This document shows positions 46,783 through 59,880 of a stretch of DNA of 64,000 nucleotides, piece after piece. The notes under the pieces were generated by a model. The model was not told the origin of the DNA. It was given only the letters and a program-made list of their open reading frames with translations, and did not search any database. Origin of the DNA: Rallus limicola (Eukaryota; Chordata; Aves; Gruiformes; Rallidae); the NCBI GenBank assembly GCA_022605955.1, contig JAKCOZ010000007.1, positions 30,659,491 through 30,723,490 on the forward strand, in the 5' to 3' direction. The position numbers and the translations under genes were made by a program. Every line of letters starts with the position of its first letter. Position 1 is the first letter of the stretch.

Positions 46783-49700
46783 AGAGGTGCAGTTTTGTGC
46801 TAAATTTCTTTACTACTTGTAGCAGAAGTTTTAAAGAAACAGGACTAGACTCTGAAAAGGGCATTGCAATTCAATAACATTTAATTTTAGGTACCCCATT
46901 GCATTTAAATTGAGTAATACACAGTAAAGGTGGTTTCAGTGATATCTACATATGCATGGGGAAATTTCCAAGACAAAAAATGAGACTATAGAAGCCTGAT
47001 TTATTTTGTCAGAATATTGTCAGAATGGCTAACATAGAACGTATTCACCCAATTGCAAGAATTCATCCTTGACTGCTCTCCACTGTCTTCTCTGTCCAGT
47101 CCTGTGGCCTCTCACTTAAAGGGAATACCGTACAAGCAGCTAAGTCCTGCCATAAACCATCATCTCAAATTAGGTGCCTAAATCCTTTCTTCTAAGGACT
47201 TAGAAGAATGATCAAAAATTTGACCTCCACTCAGAGCTGGTAGTAGACTACTTGACTTATTAAGGTTGTTTCCATTCCTGTAAACATGTAGACAACTGAG
47301 AGTCAGGTTTCCTAACTAATAATTTGATGCAGAAATATCCCCTCCCTCCTTCTTTTGTCCAACCTCCTCGTTTACAGGAAACTTTCTCCTAACCTCTTGA
47401 AATGCTCCATAAACACACACTCATATCATTCTGGTAAAGTTATTCCAAGTTTTTTAGGAGATGCTTGGCATTTTGGGAATCAGGAAGTGAGGTACTGTGA
47501 TTGTGTGTCTATTCTTACAAATTCAGCTAATTCTTTTTTTTCTGACTAGTCACCAAGAAGGTGACAGAGGCCTTGTTCATGTGCAACATGCATGTCTTAC
47601 ACTATTAATGTCACCGGAGCAGGGACTAGACTAGATTTCCACAGCGCCTGGTAAATGAGCCAAGTGTAACACTACATGTCATACTTACTCCCAGCTGCAC
47701 AACTAGTCTTCAGCTGATGAGTGCCTAAATGGAATAGCCTGTGCAGAAGAAAGTCCAACATCAAGCTACTTCAGCTATTCACATCATGGTATGTCACTTT
47801 CAATTTTTTTTGACCTGGAAGAAGGTTTTTGCATTCCTGACTCCCATATGCCGGATGAGTGCATTAACTTCTGAGCAAAGAGTGTTAGAGTGCACGATCT
47901 GATTTAGCTCGTCTCTGAGACTGGTCAAAGGATTCTTCTACCGGTGGTACTGGGTCTTACATGCAAGATAAATGCCAAGAAGGCTGTAGGTGTCAAACAC
48001 AAATATAACTTTAGACATCTCCAATACATTAACAAATACTGAGAAAATGAGCTATGCTGGGATGTCTTACTTAGCAGTGACCTCCAGGGGCAGACAACCA
48101 CCTATGAACCTTCCCATGTGTAATGAATTCTGTATGTGGGGAAAATAATTCCTTGGGCTACGTGGAAGTTATGGGAAATGATGCATTTGGCATACTTAAA
48201 TGGAAGAGAGGTAAGAAAAGAAGGTTGAAAACAGTGAATAGTGTCAAATTTGTGATGACAGATGGTGTTACTGGCCATTAGTATACTGAAGGGAAATGCC
48301 AGGAGCTCAGTTCTCTGCTGGTATTACAAGCACACAAGGAAAGCAGTGCTAAATGTTCATTAAAGAACTCTGCTGGCTGAGATGGGCTAGGAAAGAGGTA
48401 TAAAAAAGTCTTTTTCTGACATTAGCTTCTATGTTGACACTTATTTTACAGCAAAACTTCACTTCAGAGCCAACTGCTGTAAGTCATGTTGTCTTAATGG
48501 GGTGATTTCCCTGTCCTATCCTTGATTGCTTTAACTTAAGAGTTCAAACAATGCCTTTCAGCTATAGGTCAAAAGCCGGGCATGTTGCCTGGGAGTGGGC
48601 AAATGAGGTACAAGCCAAGAGTGATGACTCTCACCCCATCTCTCTGCCTAGATACCTTTTCCTTCTTGCTCATAACCCAGGGAACACTTCTGGCTAATCT
48701 TTTACTCCTCTGAGCAGAGATTTGCAGCTTTCCTCCCCATGTTCAATGAACAGAAAAATGGAACCTAATAGTGGTAAAGCTCATCACAAATTTTATATGT
48801 ATTTTCCAGTTTCTTTCACTGTATCTTCTATTCAGGCCAAGGGAACTTAGTTTCCTTTGAAGCCACTCGCTTTCTAGTATTTATTTTTTTTTAATTGGGA
48901 GTGGGTTCAAAATTCAGGAGAGACAGATGGGGCCTGTGACTTTTTGTCTTAGAAATATGCACTTAGGAACAATAAAACCAATTGAAATAGGGAGAGGCCA
49001 TCTAATTTGTTTTTTTCCTAGTACTTGTTCTATTGTAGACAGCTGGAAATAGCTGCATATTGTTTGAAAAGTCTCTTATTTTATAAAGTCCATATCATTT
49101 ATATGGTGAACAAGATTGTGTGTTAAGATACTTGTGTGTCATTTTCTGTTCTCTTTCTTAAAATCACCAAAAATAGCAAGTATTTAAAATTCTTGAATTG
49201 AAAACAGTAACCATGAGGAAGCAAATAAAAACAACATAAAGAAACTTTAATGAAAAGTTTCTTATAATTTTTTATAGGATTTTCTAATAACTAGGAAGGC
49301 AGGAAATAATTTGAGTCAGAGCTTTCTCCTGTGCCTGACTCCTCCCATGGTTTGAATCCCTTGTAACATGAGAAACAGCTGTAGCTTAACTGTGCAAACG
49401 CTGCTTTCTCTCTAGCTGAGAAGTGGCTTTTGATTAACTGCTGGGTAAATGGAAAGAGAAAAGTCACTATTTTAACTGTCTTATTGAAAGCCAATGTGGG
49501 GAAATGCTATAACAGAATAGCTTGACTGATGGAAATAGGAGGAACTATGTAAAATTCCATATATAATTGCTTTCTGTGCTGATTATAGGCAAGGTACCCT
49601 CCAACAGTTGTTGGATTTTTTAAATATTCATCATATAGAATATTAATGGGCAAGTATGAGCAAGCAGTGCCTTGGTTAAGACACTTAGAAATGCTGAAGA

Positions 49701-51712
49701 TGGCAATAAAAACCTAACTCACAAATTCTGTGGTTTCACAGCTTGCCTTATAAGTAACACTTAAGTAAAGGAAGAGACAATTTAACAGCACTTGACCAGA
49801 GAAGGCTTCCTTATTCAGGAAAGGTGGTTCTACAACATTGCTGGCAACAACGCACTGCAGGAGAGCTGAAAAAAAAGTACATGCTGTCTAGAAAGGTATG
49901 TCATCTCAAAGCAGGGATACCCTACTTATAATATTTTTAGTGTTACAAGTGTGTGTTACCTGCCTGCCAGCTCTGTGAAACATACATGTGTTGGAGGTTG
50001 TACAATAATAGTTCTTGTTGGAAATTCAAACAATTTGAGCTACATAAAGGTAGGGATTTTGAAGGATGCTTAGGTAGGATTTAGTCTGGCTCCCTCAACA
50101 GTTTTAAAAACATATCCCTTTAATTTTTCATCTTAAGGAAGTTATCTGAAACAAGATATTTAAAAGCTGAGAGCTTTCCCTAAAATATATTGCTTCTATG
50201 TATTGACCAGTGATTAACTGCTATCAGTGAGCTCATGTGCAACAATGATAGCAATGATATTTTTCTGTGGGAGAGGCCTGAAACAGGCAGACGAAGACTC
50301 TGGGAATTTTTCCACTGTTTAAAAATTTTGGAAGCGTATAAAAGAAGGAGTTTGGACATTTTATGTACTCGGTGCCCTTTCTTAGGGACACATGGGTCCT
50401 ATTTTGTTCCTTGAGTCTAATTGAAATATATTCTCAAGTCCACTGTTTTTATCCCAAATAAGAAAACTTTCAAATTACCATATTTATTTCTATACTTAGA
50501 GTTTTAACAAAACCAATTTATCATCAAGATAAAGCTAGAAATACGCCTATACATTTATAATAAGCCATGCAGAATTTTGCTTTTTAGTGTGTTGGTAACT
50601 CACAGAATTTCCTAACACAATTTTATATCCCCTTCTATTTGACATGTTTTTTCTCCATACTTTCTACATCTTGATCTTTCACCCACTTCTGCACCTGTTT
50701 CAAGAGTCACCTTGCCACAAGAAGATGACTCGATATCTATCCTCTAAGACAGCATGAGAACACCCTTATTCCTGAGCAGTTCAGCAACTCCCTAAGGAAA
50801 AGGGTGATACCAATTTTGGGTTGTTTCAGCCAGCTAACTGCCGTGGTTTGGTTCTTCCCCTACATGCGTCATCCAAGGTTTCTGGGCTGTGTCCAGCCTG
50901 GAAGTCTGTGGGTGACTGCACATAGCTAGTGCCACGGGGTCATCAGAAACCAAACTATTAGCAAGCCTGTTACAATGTCCCAGATTTAGAGCCTGTAAAC
51001 ATCTGAAAATATTCCTGAGGTATGAGCCTGCCTTTGATGGTTTGTAGGGTGTTCCAGGTTAACGCCAGATAGCAGCAGCATGCATTTCTGTATCTTGAAA
51101 TCATTCTTTCAAAGGGCAAGGGGCACTAGATACTTAACTGCCTGATAAGAAGAGGTGACTGAAACATTTTCTCAAGAAATTGGAGATGGGAAAGGGGGAA
51201 TCAAGAGGCTGAAAGTTCCCCAATTAATCCTGGCACAAATATATATGGCAAAGGATTCATTAAAAGAATCTAGATCCACCTTGATGGGGTGATGATGAGA
51301 GGTTGTGTTTATAAGAGAAACTGGGATTAGACAAAAAAGTTAAATAGAAGCAACGATTGTTAACCTTTTCCTGCTATTGGCAGGAATCCCCCAAGTGAAG
51401 GACATAAACACAAATCATCCCAAAGTGGAGGGAGGATTGCAAGCATATTATGTGACCAATTTGGTTTGTCATGAGCTCTCTGTTGACCTCAATTATAAGA
51501 CAGAAGCATACAAAACCCAGAAACTTGGTCAGGCAAAAAATTAAAAATAAAAGGGAAAGGAGGAACAAAACCAGAAAAACACAGAGCTGCCATACAAGGG
51601 ACATAAGGAATCATTCTTTATGCACATTAGGAGCAGAAAAAAGAGAAAGGAAAGGGCCATTCTGCTATTCTACAGACAGAGGTATAGCGATGGCTCAGAT
51701 ACTTAATGCCTT

Positions 51713-51736
51713 ACCTTTCAGTCATCACTGAAAGGT
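51713..51736 (+). other. Perfect 10-base hairpin with 4-base loop
   Basis: ACCTTTCAGT, loop CATC, ACTGAAAGGT. It lies about 200 bases upstream of the ancient LINE relic. The function is unknown. Confidence 0.85.
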
Positions 51737-51949
51737 CAGCTGCAAGGAGACAGCTGGGAGAACGGCAAATAATAGCAAATGTTGGAGACTATAGCAAAGC
51801 AGTGAGCAGAGAGAAAATACCAGACCTGGAGATGATGGCAAATGCTATCAGAAGAGTTAAAACCCAGAAAGAAAGCCCAACCCAAACCATGTAGCCAAAT
51901 ACAGAGCTTATCTTCAAAAACAGAAAAGAAAGAAGACTGTGGAATTGGA

Positions 51950-53015
51950 AACTCCTCAACTGAAGTTCAGTTTCTAGAAAAATACTGGCAAAAATTGATC
52001 AAACCATTTGTAAAAACTTAGAAATCTGAGGGAAGAAATATTGAAGACAGTAGAGGGTTTTGGAAGATAAACACTTTAAGCACAGCATTTCACTTTCAAC
52101 AAACAGGCCTTGATATAAGGAGAAGTTGATAATCCCACATATCTTGACTTTACTAAAGTTTGGATTTTTTCAAAAGGTAGGTAAAAGTATGTTCTTTGTG
52201 AAAAATGGTGGATTCCAAAGTGGTTATAAAATTGCACCACAGAAAAAATTACAAATTGTTGATTTGCAGGAGTCTGTCCTGAGTCTATATTTCAATATTC
52301 AATATTTTCTTTTATGATATAAATGACATTTATCATTAATCTTAATGAACCTCCAGAGGACACGATGATAAAATTATGCAAGAAAATAAAGAAAAACAAA
52401 GAAGAGGGACATTTTCCACGCAGTCTATTTAAGGTGAAAGGATCAATTATATTGAAAGTTGATGGGAACAATTAGTTAACTGGTGGTTCTTTGAAAATGA
52501 TTAGAGGTTATAGAAAATCACGTACGTCCTATAATTAAAAAAAAAAATGCTGTTATTGCAAAGCCCTTCAAACACTGCACTGGGCTATACAAACAGCATA
52601 AACATGTAGACACATGAAGTAATCCTTCTGCTGTACTCAGCATTGGTAAGGCCTTGGCTGGATAATTTTTGGCTCAGTTTGAGGCTTCTCACATTAATAA
52701 TTTGTGCAATCCAGAGTCATTAAAGGTCTAAAGAACATAATTTATGAGGGAAATAATAGAAAAAAAACGTATTGCTAAGCCTGAAGACTGTGGGGGAGCA
52801 TCGAAACATTTTCAAGCATGCAAGGAAAGGAAAATTCAGACTTCTGAGATAAAGGTAATAAAACACTAAGATAACTTGCCTAAAGAGATAGTGGAGTTTC
52901 CATCATGAAGGGATTTTAAGTTTGCTTAGACAGGCATGTCAGGAAAGCCAAAGAAATAACTGATGCAATTTTCACAGGGGGAATGGACTAGGTGGCCACT
53001 TGGGATCCCTTTCAC
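51950..53015 (+). mobile_element. Ancient CR1/L3-like LINE relic
   Basis: Very decayed LINE ORF2 in the right order. TCTAGAAAAATACTGGCAAA (51972-51991) resembles the ancient L3 segment before the RT domain. ATCTTGACTTTACTAAAGTT (52140-52159) is the YLDFTKA motif A. GAGTCTGTCCTGAGTCTATA (52270-52289) is the motif B region, and GAGGACACGATGATAAAATT (52356-52375) fits motif C. TGTACTCAGCATTGGTAAGG (52633-52652) is the LYSALVRP segment. GATAGTGGAGTTTCCATCAT (52888-52907) is the VESPS segment. The 3' end is near GGACTAGGTGGCCACTTGGG. No coding capacity remains. Limits are approximate. Confidence 0.65.
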
Positions 53016-56000
53016 AATGAAGTTTCAGATAAACTTGGAAACTTGCTGCTGATGTCCTTCTGTTTTATAGATCTGGAAACTAGCCAAGCACTGAAAACAA
53101 GGGTAAAATCTGTCACTTAGTTGTCAGGAGAAAGTAACCTGTGGTGGTTTTTTTGTTGAGTTGATGATGGCTCACAGTTTCTGGTCATGTCCAATGAAAT
53201 GTGTTCAGTTAGCTGGAAAGCCACCATTCTGCACCCAGCTTCTAATGCACTGGTGACTGCCAATGTATCAGAGTGAGCTGGTGGAGGAGATAATGTTAGG
53301 ATTTGTTACTGTAAATGTTTTAGACTTTATTGTTCTCTAGGATTTGGAAAAGTCTTTTTTTCTTTTTATTATTAAAGTGTTTTTTTTAAATTTTAGACAG
53401 CTTTATTTTTTTTACTTTGAATGGCTAACATTGGGTTGAAAAGTTACCCAGTTGATGTAATGCAGCAGTATTTATGTCTTTTCATGCATATAAAATCGTA
53501 ATTTAGAAGACAATTGCAGAAAGATCACAGTTACATTGGCCAAATTATCCTACTTCTATCCTTACAAAACTTCCTGGCCAGTTTACTCCCATCTGGGAGC
53601 CTGAAAACATGGTAGATGCAAGACTCCAATACTGAATGGGTCAGTAAGCCTGTCCCCTTGCTCCAAAGCCCTTTCCATTTCTGGAAGTATATGGTATGGG
53701 GTCCACTGCAACCTTGTCCAGCCTTTCCGTCTCTTAGACAGAAAACACAAACACAGGAAATTTGTGATCTTATTCCTAGGCTTCCCAGGTGGAATGTTTT
53801 ATGAAAAAGCCATCCTTAGGGTGAATCCAGAACTAGTTACTTCTCAAGTGAATGAAGTGAAGTTCTGGCTTTATTGAAAGGAAAGGCAATTTTTATCTTG
53901 ACACTTACGGAATCAGGACAAAATAATTCCTTCTCTTTTATAATTGAAATACCCTTTTTAATGTTGTTTCTACAGACAGAGCAGCCAGCCTTTTTTATTA
54001 AATTCTCTGGGATTATTCATTTTACATTCCTCTAACATACCCTAGGGGGTTCAGTCAGAATTGAGAAGATGGCTTCTCTCCCAAACCCTTTTCACTCATA
54101 AATGACACAAATACCCAAGTAGGAAAAGAAAGCTGGGCATAAAAGAGTCACCTACAAGCAAAAGAACCACAGAGACAATGCGAAAACATCTAATTGTTTT
54201 TATGTTTATTATTAGTAATTGCTCTGGTAATTAATTCTTTAACAGAAATTAACAATATTCTTTCTTTAATCTAATTTCTGTTAGAAACAGATTAATTTAA
54301 TTTGTCGGTTTAACTGCAGAAATCCTAATTCATCCTTAGATTTTATCAGTTCCACCTTGCTATTTCTTTTTCATATGTTTTGTCCCTTTCTATTTAATGT
54401 GTTGTCCCGTACCTACTGCCCACAGGGATTTTTCCTGTCTAGCTGTGAGGAAATTCCATTATCCCAACTTTCCTATTGCCATAAAAATCACCCTTAATCC
54501 AGAGCAATCTGGAATAAAATAAAATGGGTAATTCATTTATTAATTTAAATGGAAATGCTGAAAATGCCTTGGGAGATGTAAAAGTAGATGAAAAAAAAAA
54601 AACAACCCAGTGTGTGCTACATGCCCAAACACTTAGATTATCTTAGAAGCCTCTTTCTGTGATACCCAGCTGAAAAGCTATTCAGGTGTTTTTCTGCTTT
54701 TTAGCTGAGGAGCTATGTCTTGACTAATTCCTTCATCTTTGTTTTCCCAGAAGATGATGTCACCTTGGATCCCATGTTTTCTTCTAAGCATTGTGTTTGG
54801 GGATCTCTTCAGATTCAGAATTTCATCACTCCACCTTGTTCATCAGTCCTTCATTCCCAATACAGTCAGAAAGTGCTGAACGCCTGTATTTCCCACATCC
54901 AGCATTGGAAATGTTCTGTTAACTAAGGATTATTCTCTTGGCTACAATCTGAATCACTTGCCAATTTGTTGTGAGATCAACCTCTCTGTTAGGTGGTGAA
55001 ATGAAAAAATCCTAAAACAGGATTGTTGTGGGTTTTTTTCAGACACAGAAATCTGTGAATTGTGTACAAAGGCAGAACTTGCTTATCATGCTTTGTGAAG
55101 AGATAAAACTGTGATGACAGCAGGCAGAACTTTACTGCCTCTTGGTTCAGACCAGCCTTCACATCAAGAAGACCAGTTTGAATCAATGATAATTTTGGCT
55201 TAACTGGCCTTTACCCCTGTTTGTGACAGAATTGATCTCTGTCTTATTTATTCAACTACTTTTGATGGATGAGCCTCCTCAAAGTATTTGTCCCCCTTTC
55301 CCTTACAGTGCTCCACAAATGAGTGCTCATGGCCCTGAGACATGGTTTCTTCTGTGCTTGGCATATCTTTACCAGCTGCCTAAAAGATCACACATATTTG
55401 GAATTGCCTTAGGCAGATGGGGAAATTTATCAAATGCCAAGTGGCAGGTAATGGATCTGTCTGGCTAAAATCCCTCCTCTGACAAGATCCATGAGCATCC
55501 GTGTAACTCATTGGGAGTTTTTCCAAGGTATTTGCACCAAGAATTGTGAGCACAGAGAGGATAGAGGAAACTCACTGTAATCTCCATAATTCACCCCAAT
55601 ATCCACTGTCATTACTCCAGAGTCTGTTGACTAATGTTTAATGTCTGTGACTTTATCAGGAAGAGCCTATTCCAATCTAAATCTCCTTTCAGTGTAATGC
55701 ATTTTTTGAACAACTAGGAAAGAATCATATTCCTGTGCAAATGACCCAGTCCCATCTTTGCACAGGCACAGCTTCAAAAGAGAGGATGACGCCTGGTTTT
55801 CTCTAGGCTTGCCTTCAGCTCAGGGGTTAACAATTTTTTTCAGAGAGTAAATAATTAATTTCTGAATCCCAAAAGAACATATTGCTGGAATGTCATGGTG
55901 CCTGCATGAGAAAGCTAGCTATAAAAGATGAGAAAAATCTGTCTTGAAGGCTGAAAGGGTTGTCTGTGTATGTAGGTTTTTGTGCTGAATACTCTAAATG

Positions 56001-56142
56001 CATACACAAATTTGGAGGCAAAATTTTAGATGCTTCTTACTTTTGAATTACCTAGAATATGAGACTTTTGTGGACTATGCTTCTAGGTAGGGGTCCCATA
56101 TCCTCTTTATGTTCTTCATGATGTAGTTTTTCCTTTAAGTCA
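53016..56142. other. Unique A/T-rich non-coding sequence
   Basis: No gene recognised. A cluster of TAATT/TAATTA cores at about 54190-54310 stands out. Frames at 53616-55468 have no domain. Confidence 0.5.
54190..54310. promoter_or_regulatory. Cluster of homeodomain-type TAAT cores
   Basis: At least five TAATT or ATTAA cores, including TAATTA at 54228-54233, in 120 bases. In A/T-rich DNA such matches occur by chance. It is reported only as a possible conserved non-coding element. Confidence 0.15.
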
Positions 56143-56362
56143 TGGAATCACGGTATCACACAATGTATTGGGTTGGAAAGAACCTTTAAAGGTCATCTAG
56201 TCTAACCCGCTGCAGTAAGCAGGGACATCTTCACTAGATCAGGTTGCTCAGAGCCCCATCAAGCCTGACCTTAAATATCTCCAGGGATGGGACCTCCACT
56301 ACCTCTCTGGGCAACCTGTTCCAGTGATCTACCACCCTCATAGTGAAGAACTTTTTCCTTTG
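56143..56362 (-). mobile_element. CR1 LINE 3'-end fragment (first of a tandem pair)
   Basis: The minus strand reads [27 protein letters not shown] sequence followed by the CR1 3' UTR, with the tail at the low-coordinate end (CATGGAATCACGGTATCACA). It is moderately diverged, and about 40 bases separate it from the second fragment. Confidence 0.88.
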
Positions 56363-56402
56363 GCTATGATGATTTCCCAAACTGTCCCATGTTAACTCAG
56401 AA

Positions 56403-56700
56403 TAGAATCACAGAACCACAGAATGGTTTAGGTTGGAAGAAACTTTAGAAATTATCCTGTTCCAACTGCTCTTTGTATTGGACACCATCCATTAGACCAG
56501 GTTGCTCAAAGCCCCGTCCAACCTGGCCTTGAACACTGCCATGGATGGGGCAGCCACAGCTTCTCTGGGCAGCCTGTGCCAGTGAAAAAAGTCTTCCTTA
56601 TATCTAATCTAAATCTACCCTCATCCAGTGTAAAGCCATTAGTCCTTGTCCTTGTGTTCTTTATTCACTTGCATGCTCAATTTTCTGCAAAAAGCTATCT
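56403..56700 (-). mobile_element. CR1 LINE 3'-end fragment (second of a tandem pair)
   Basis: Same orientation as its neighbour. It starts at AGAATCACAGAACCACAGAA (56404-56423) and runs through CAACCTGGCCTTGAACACTG and GCAGCCACAGCTTCTCTGGG, then into the older CR1 ORF2 end (AAAGCCATTAGTCCTTGTCC). It is a different, independently diverged copy rather than a duplication of the first. Confidence 0.88.
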
Positions 56701-59400
56701 TAATAAGATAGGAGCATAGAATATAATGTGTTTGGTTCAATGTATTCAAATGAAAATATTTTAGCTGCTATGGTTAACCATAATTATGACTAGGTCTAAA
56801 TTACATGTAATGAACTGGCCCTTAACTAATCACTTAGATGGAAAAAGCCTAATAACACTTTCAAGTTACTATAGGCACATTCATTTTTACGACCTTTTAT
56901 TCTTCCACTATTTGAGTGTTGTCTGGTTGGCAAAAGTACAATTTTCAGAAAGTGCACAAATTTTTAAATTTTCTTCTATATTATACACATGAGTTTAATC
57001 AGAAACATTATGTGCTTTCCCTATAGCTTTTTAACACAACAGTTCAGCAATAAGGATCCAAATTACATGAGATAAATTAGTCTTAGTAACATGACTCCAA
57101 ACCCACCAAAGGTGCTCTGGGGAACTACATATTGCCAGTTCTACCACCAGCCATTTGAAGTGTTACTAATGATCTCTGTCGCAAAGATTCCAAAGTATTT
57201 AACTTTTACAAAGAGCAGTAATAACAAGAAGGAAGAGAGTCCCTAAATTGGAAAGTATATGTTTGCAAGCACATATAGCTATGTTGTATGTTATTGTTTT
57301 TTATTAGTCCTGTAACAATGACACAAACATATCCTACCATGGTACATGGCAACACATAAGATTGAAAAAAATAATAATAATAGTACTCCACTTTAATTAA
57401 CAGATTTTTCCTGAAGAGGTATCTGAGTTATCTGAAGAGGTATATGAGTTCTGTAATAGGGAACTGAAATAAGCAGGGCTGTGAAATCAGGTAGACTGGG
57501 CATCAGAACTCAAGAGCCACAGATTAAATGTTTATACCATATATATGCATTTCCAAAACACTCCCGCAGCCATCACAATGACCACCCAAGAAAAAAGAGC
57601 TGCCAGGATCTGTGCCCACTCTATTTGCACTTTTTTGAATGTGTTATATTTTGTCCAGGCCATCCAAAGACTTCATGGAAACCACATGGCTAGAACTCAG
57701 CAACCACAATAGTCCAGAATGATGTCATCCAGACACTCAAAAAAGGCTAAAAATGCCCACATAAAAGTGGATAAATATTTCTTTAAAACACCTACGCTGT
57801 CTCTGATATCTGAATCTTTATCTTTTCAGGACATCCTGTAGGACAGACTGAAAGATAAATCTCCAAATTAGATTTCATAACTTAATTAAAATCCTAAAAC
57901 TGATAGACTGAGCAAGGTACAGGCTCTATTACACTGTATTCTTTCTGACTATCAAATTGTAACTCTCCCTGTTGCACAAACAGCTCTGGTCCATCTATGT
58001 TTGCTAATACTTTCTTCTGCTTCACAGATACTATCTGATTGATATAGGCTTAATTAATCTCAGAAAAATTGCTTCCTAACTGGAGAATTGATTCTTCCAT
58101 TCAGATCTGGTGGTCCATTCATCAAAAATAGTTATGATGGTTGGTCTAGTATATTTCCCTTCATGTATCAACTCTGCCTCTCTGAATCTTCTTGATCTCT
58201 TACATCACATTGTTTTGCATGACTCTCTTTTCTTTTGATAATAATTTTGTTCAGTGCTGAATTTACATTAGGTGGATTGTTGCTGCACAATGCACTTCTG
58301 ATGCCTTTCAAGATCATCTGCTTCATGTGAAGAAACAATACGGTACATTAATAAGATTGCCTGTTCCTAAACTAAGCAAAAATCCCTAGAAAACCAGAAC
58401 AAAATGCTGTACAAACAGCAGAAAACTTAATTGATTCTTTGTATGTGTTGCAAAATAATAGGACAAAAATTCCTTTCTTAAGCCTAGGTAATAAGTGTGT
58501 TCTGCTTGATGGAGAGAACTAATTCTGTGTTTTGAATGACCTTTAATAGCAGAAGAATAAACACCAGTAACAAAAGAAAAAAGTTAACAGCAGCTTTTCC
58601 CAAAATTTTTCTTAAGTGTGGAATTTTGCAGCATTTTACATTGAAAGAAGAAAAATCAAGGAAAAAGGGGAAAAGTGATCTTAGGTCATGATTAAAGGTT
58701 GTGTTCTTGGTGCTCCTCCAGGACTGCTTGACTCTGGCTCAGAGAGATTAATGCTCTCAAAGCTGTGATACAGGGAGTTGCAGTTCTGTGATTGCACATT
58801 CAGGATTTATAATGTATGCTGACTCTTTTGTGAAATTGCCTCTGGGGAAATTGCTTGGGATAAGAAAGAAACTCAAGTGAACACTGGTATTTGTATCCCT
58901 TTTTTAACTGAGACTTCACTGGGTTTTGTTTGGTTACTTTTTTTTCAGGAAACCCATTTGAAAAAGGAATTTTGGTTTAGGAACACTGAAATGGAGTGCA
59001 ATTATTACTGACAAGTTTTGTAGCACAGTGTAGTTCACTGCTTCACATTATGTCAAGACTGGCTAATTGCACAGGATTCCAGAAAAGAAAAGAAAAAATA
59101 TATATAATTCAGAAGAACCTACAGTTAGACTCCAAGTACAGTAAAAACATCTAACAAAAATCTAATGAGTACCCAATTAATCCTGCCTCCCCAGATCTGA
59201 GAGAGAAGACATGTTCATTTAGTATGTTTTCTGGTTTTCTAGTTTAGCTGTAGGTGCAACTAACACATTTCATACTATTTATTTTTAGAAATTACATCAT
59301 GGGCTACTGAATTTACAAGAAGTCTTTATTACTGTTAAGGGGCTTTCCTGGTGTGATTTCATACTGATGGAAATAGCCACACTGAGCTATATAGTTGAAC
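56701..59400. other. Unique A/T-rich non-coding sequence
   Basis: No recognisable gene or transposon. A 21-base imperfect duplication lies at 57411-57452, just after a short (AAT)n stretch. Confidence 0.5.
57411..57452 (+). repeat. 21-base tandem duplication
   Basis: CTGAAGAGGTAT-CTGAGTTAT and CTGAAGAGGTAT-ATGAGTTCT stand in direct succession with two or three differences. Confidence 0.85.
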
Positions 59401-59880
59401 ACCAATGTTAACCCTCTTAGGTTATTTCTGCACCAGCAGTCCTGTTTGGACAGAAACTTCCCCAAGAAGAAATGTAGAGGTCAGACTCAGAAAATATAAA
59501 ACCTTTTATAGACAAGTGGTGGGGTAAAGGATAGCAATATTCAATGCAAGCAGCAACTGAAAATAATGCCTGCACCTTTTAAACTTGAAAGCAAAGACAA
59601 GCAGGGAGTTGAAGTGGGTCTGGGCCAAGAGAGGTGAGTGAACAAGCCTGGAGGGCGGATAGGCTGAGCAGGTTGTAGGGGAAAGAAATATAAAAGGCAG
59701 AGGAAATGTTGTACTTTTTGTAGTTGGAGCTTTCTGGCTTTAGATTTGTGCACCAATTAGGAACTCGGCTGTAGTTGGGGTATCTGAGACCCCCTGTGCA
59801 CACATGAATCCTGCAGTAATAAAACTCATTGCTATGACCCACTAAAACTCTACTTGGAAAACCAGGATGAACATATCCTG
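59400..59880 (+). mobile_element. Possible degraded LTR (TATA plus polyadenylation signal)
   Basis: A TATA box-like TATAAAAGGC (59689-59698) is followed 129 bases later by AATAAAA (59818-59824), with ACTCATTGCTAT after it. This spacing matches the R region of many retroviral LTRs. I could not find TG...CA ends or a target-site duplication, and I do not recognise the family. The outer limits are arbitrary. Confidence 0.25.

Larger units (their letters stand above)
44328..51712. other. Unique non-coding sequence, transposon-poor
   Basis: About 7.4 kb with no recognisable transposon. It contains a G-rich tract (45537-45565), a motif palindrome (45646-45660) and an 11-base inverted repeat (46742-46782). 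Frames at 46166-46701 overlap on both strands, are Ser/Leu/Pro-rich on the plus strand, and match nothing I know. Confidence 0.5.
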
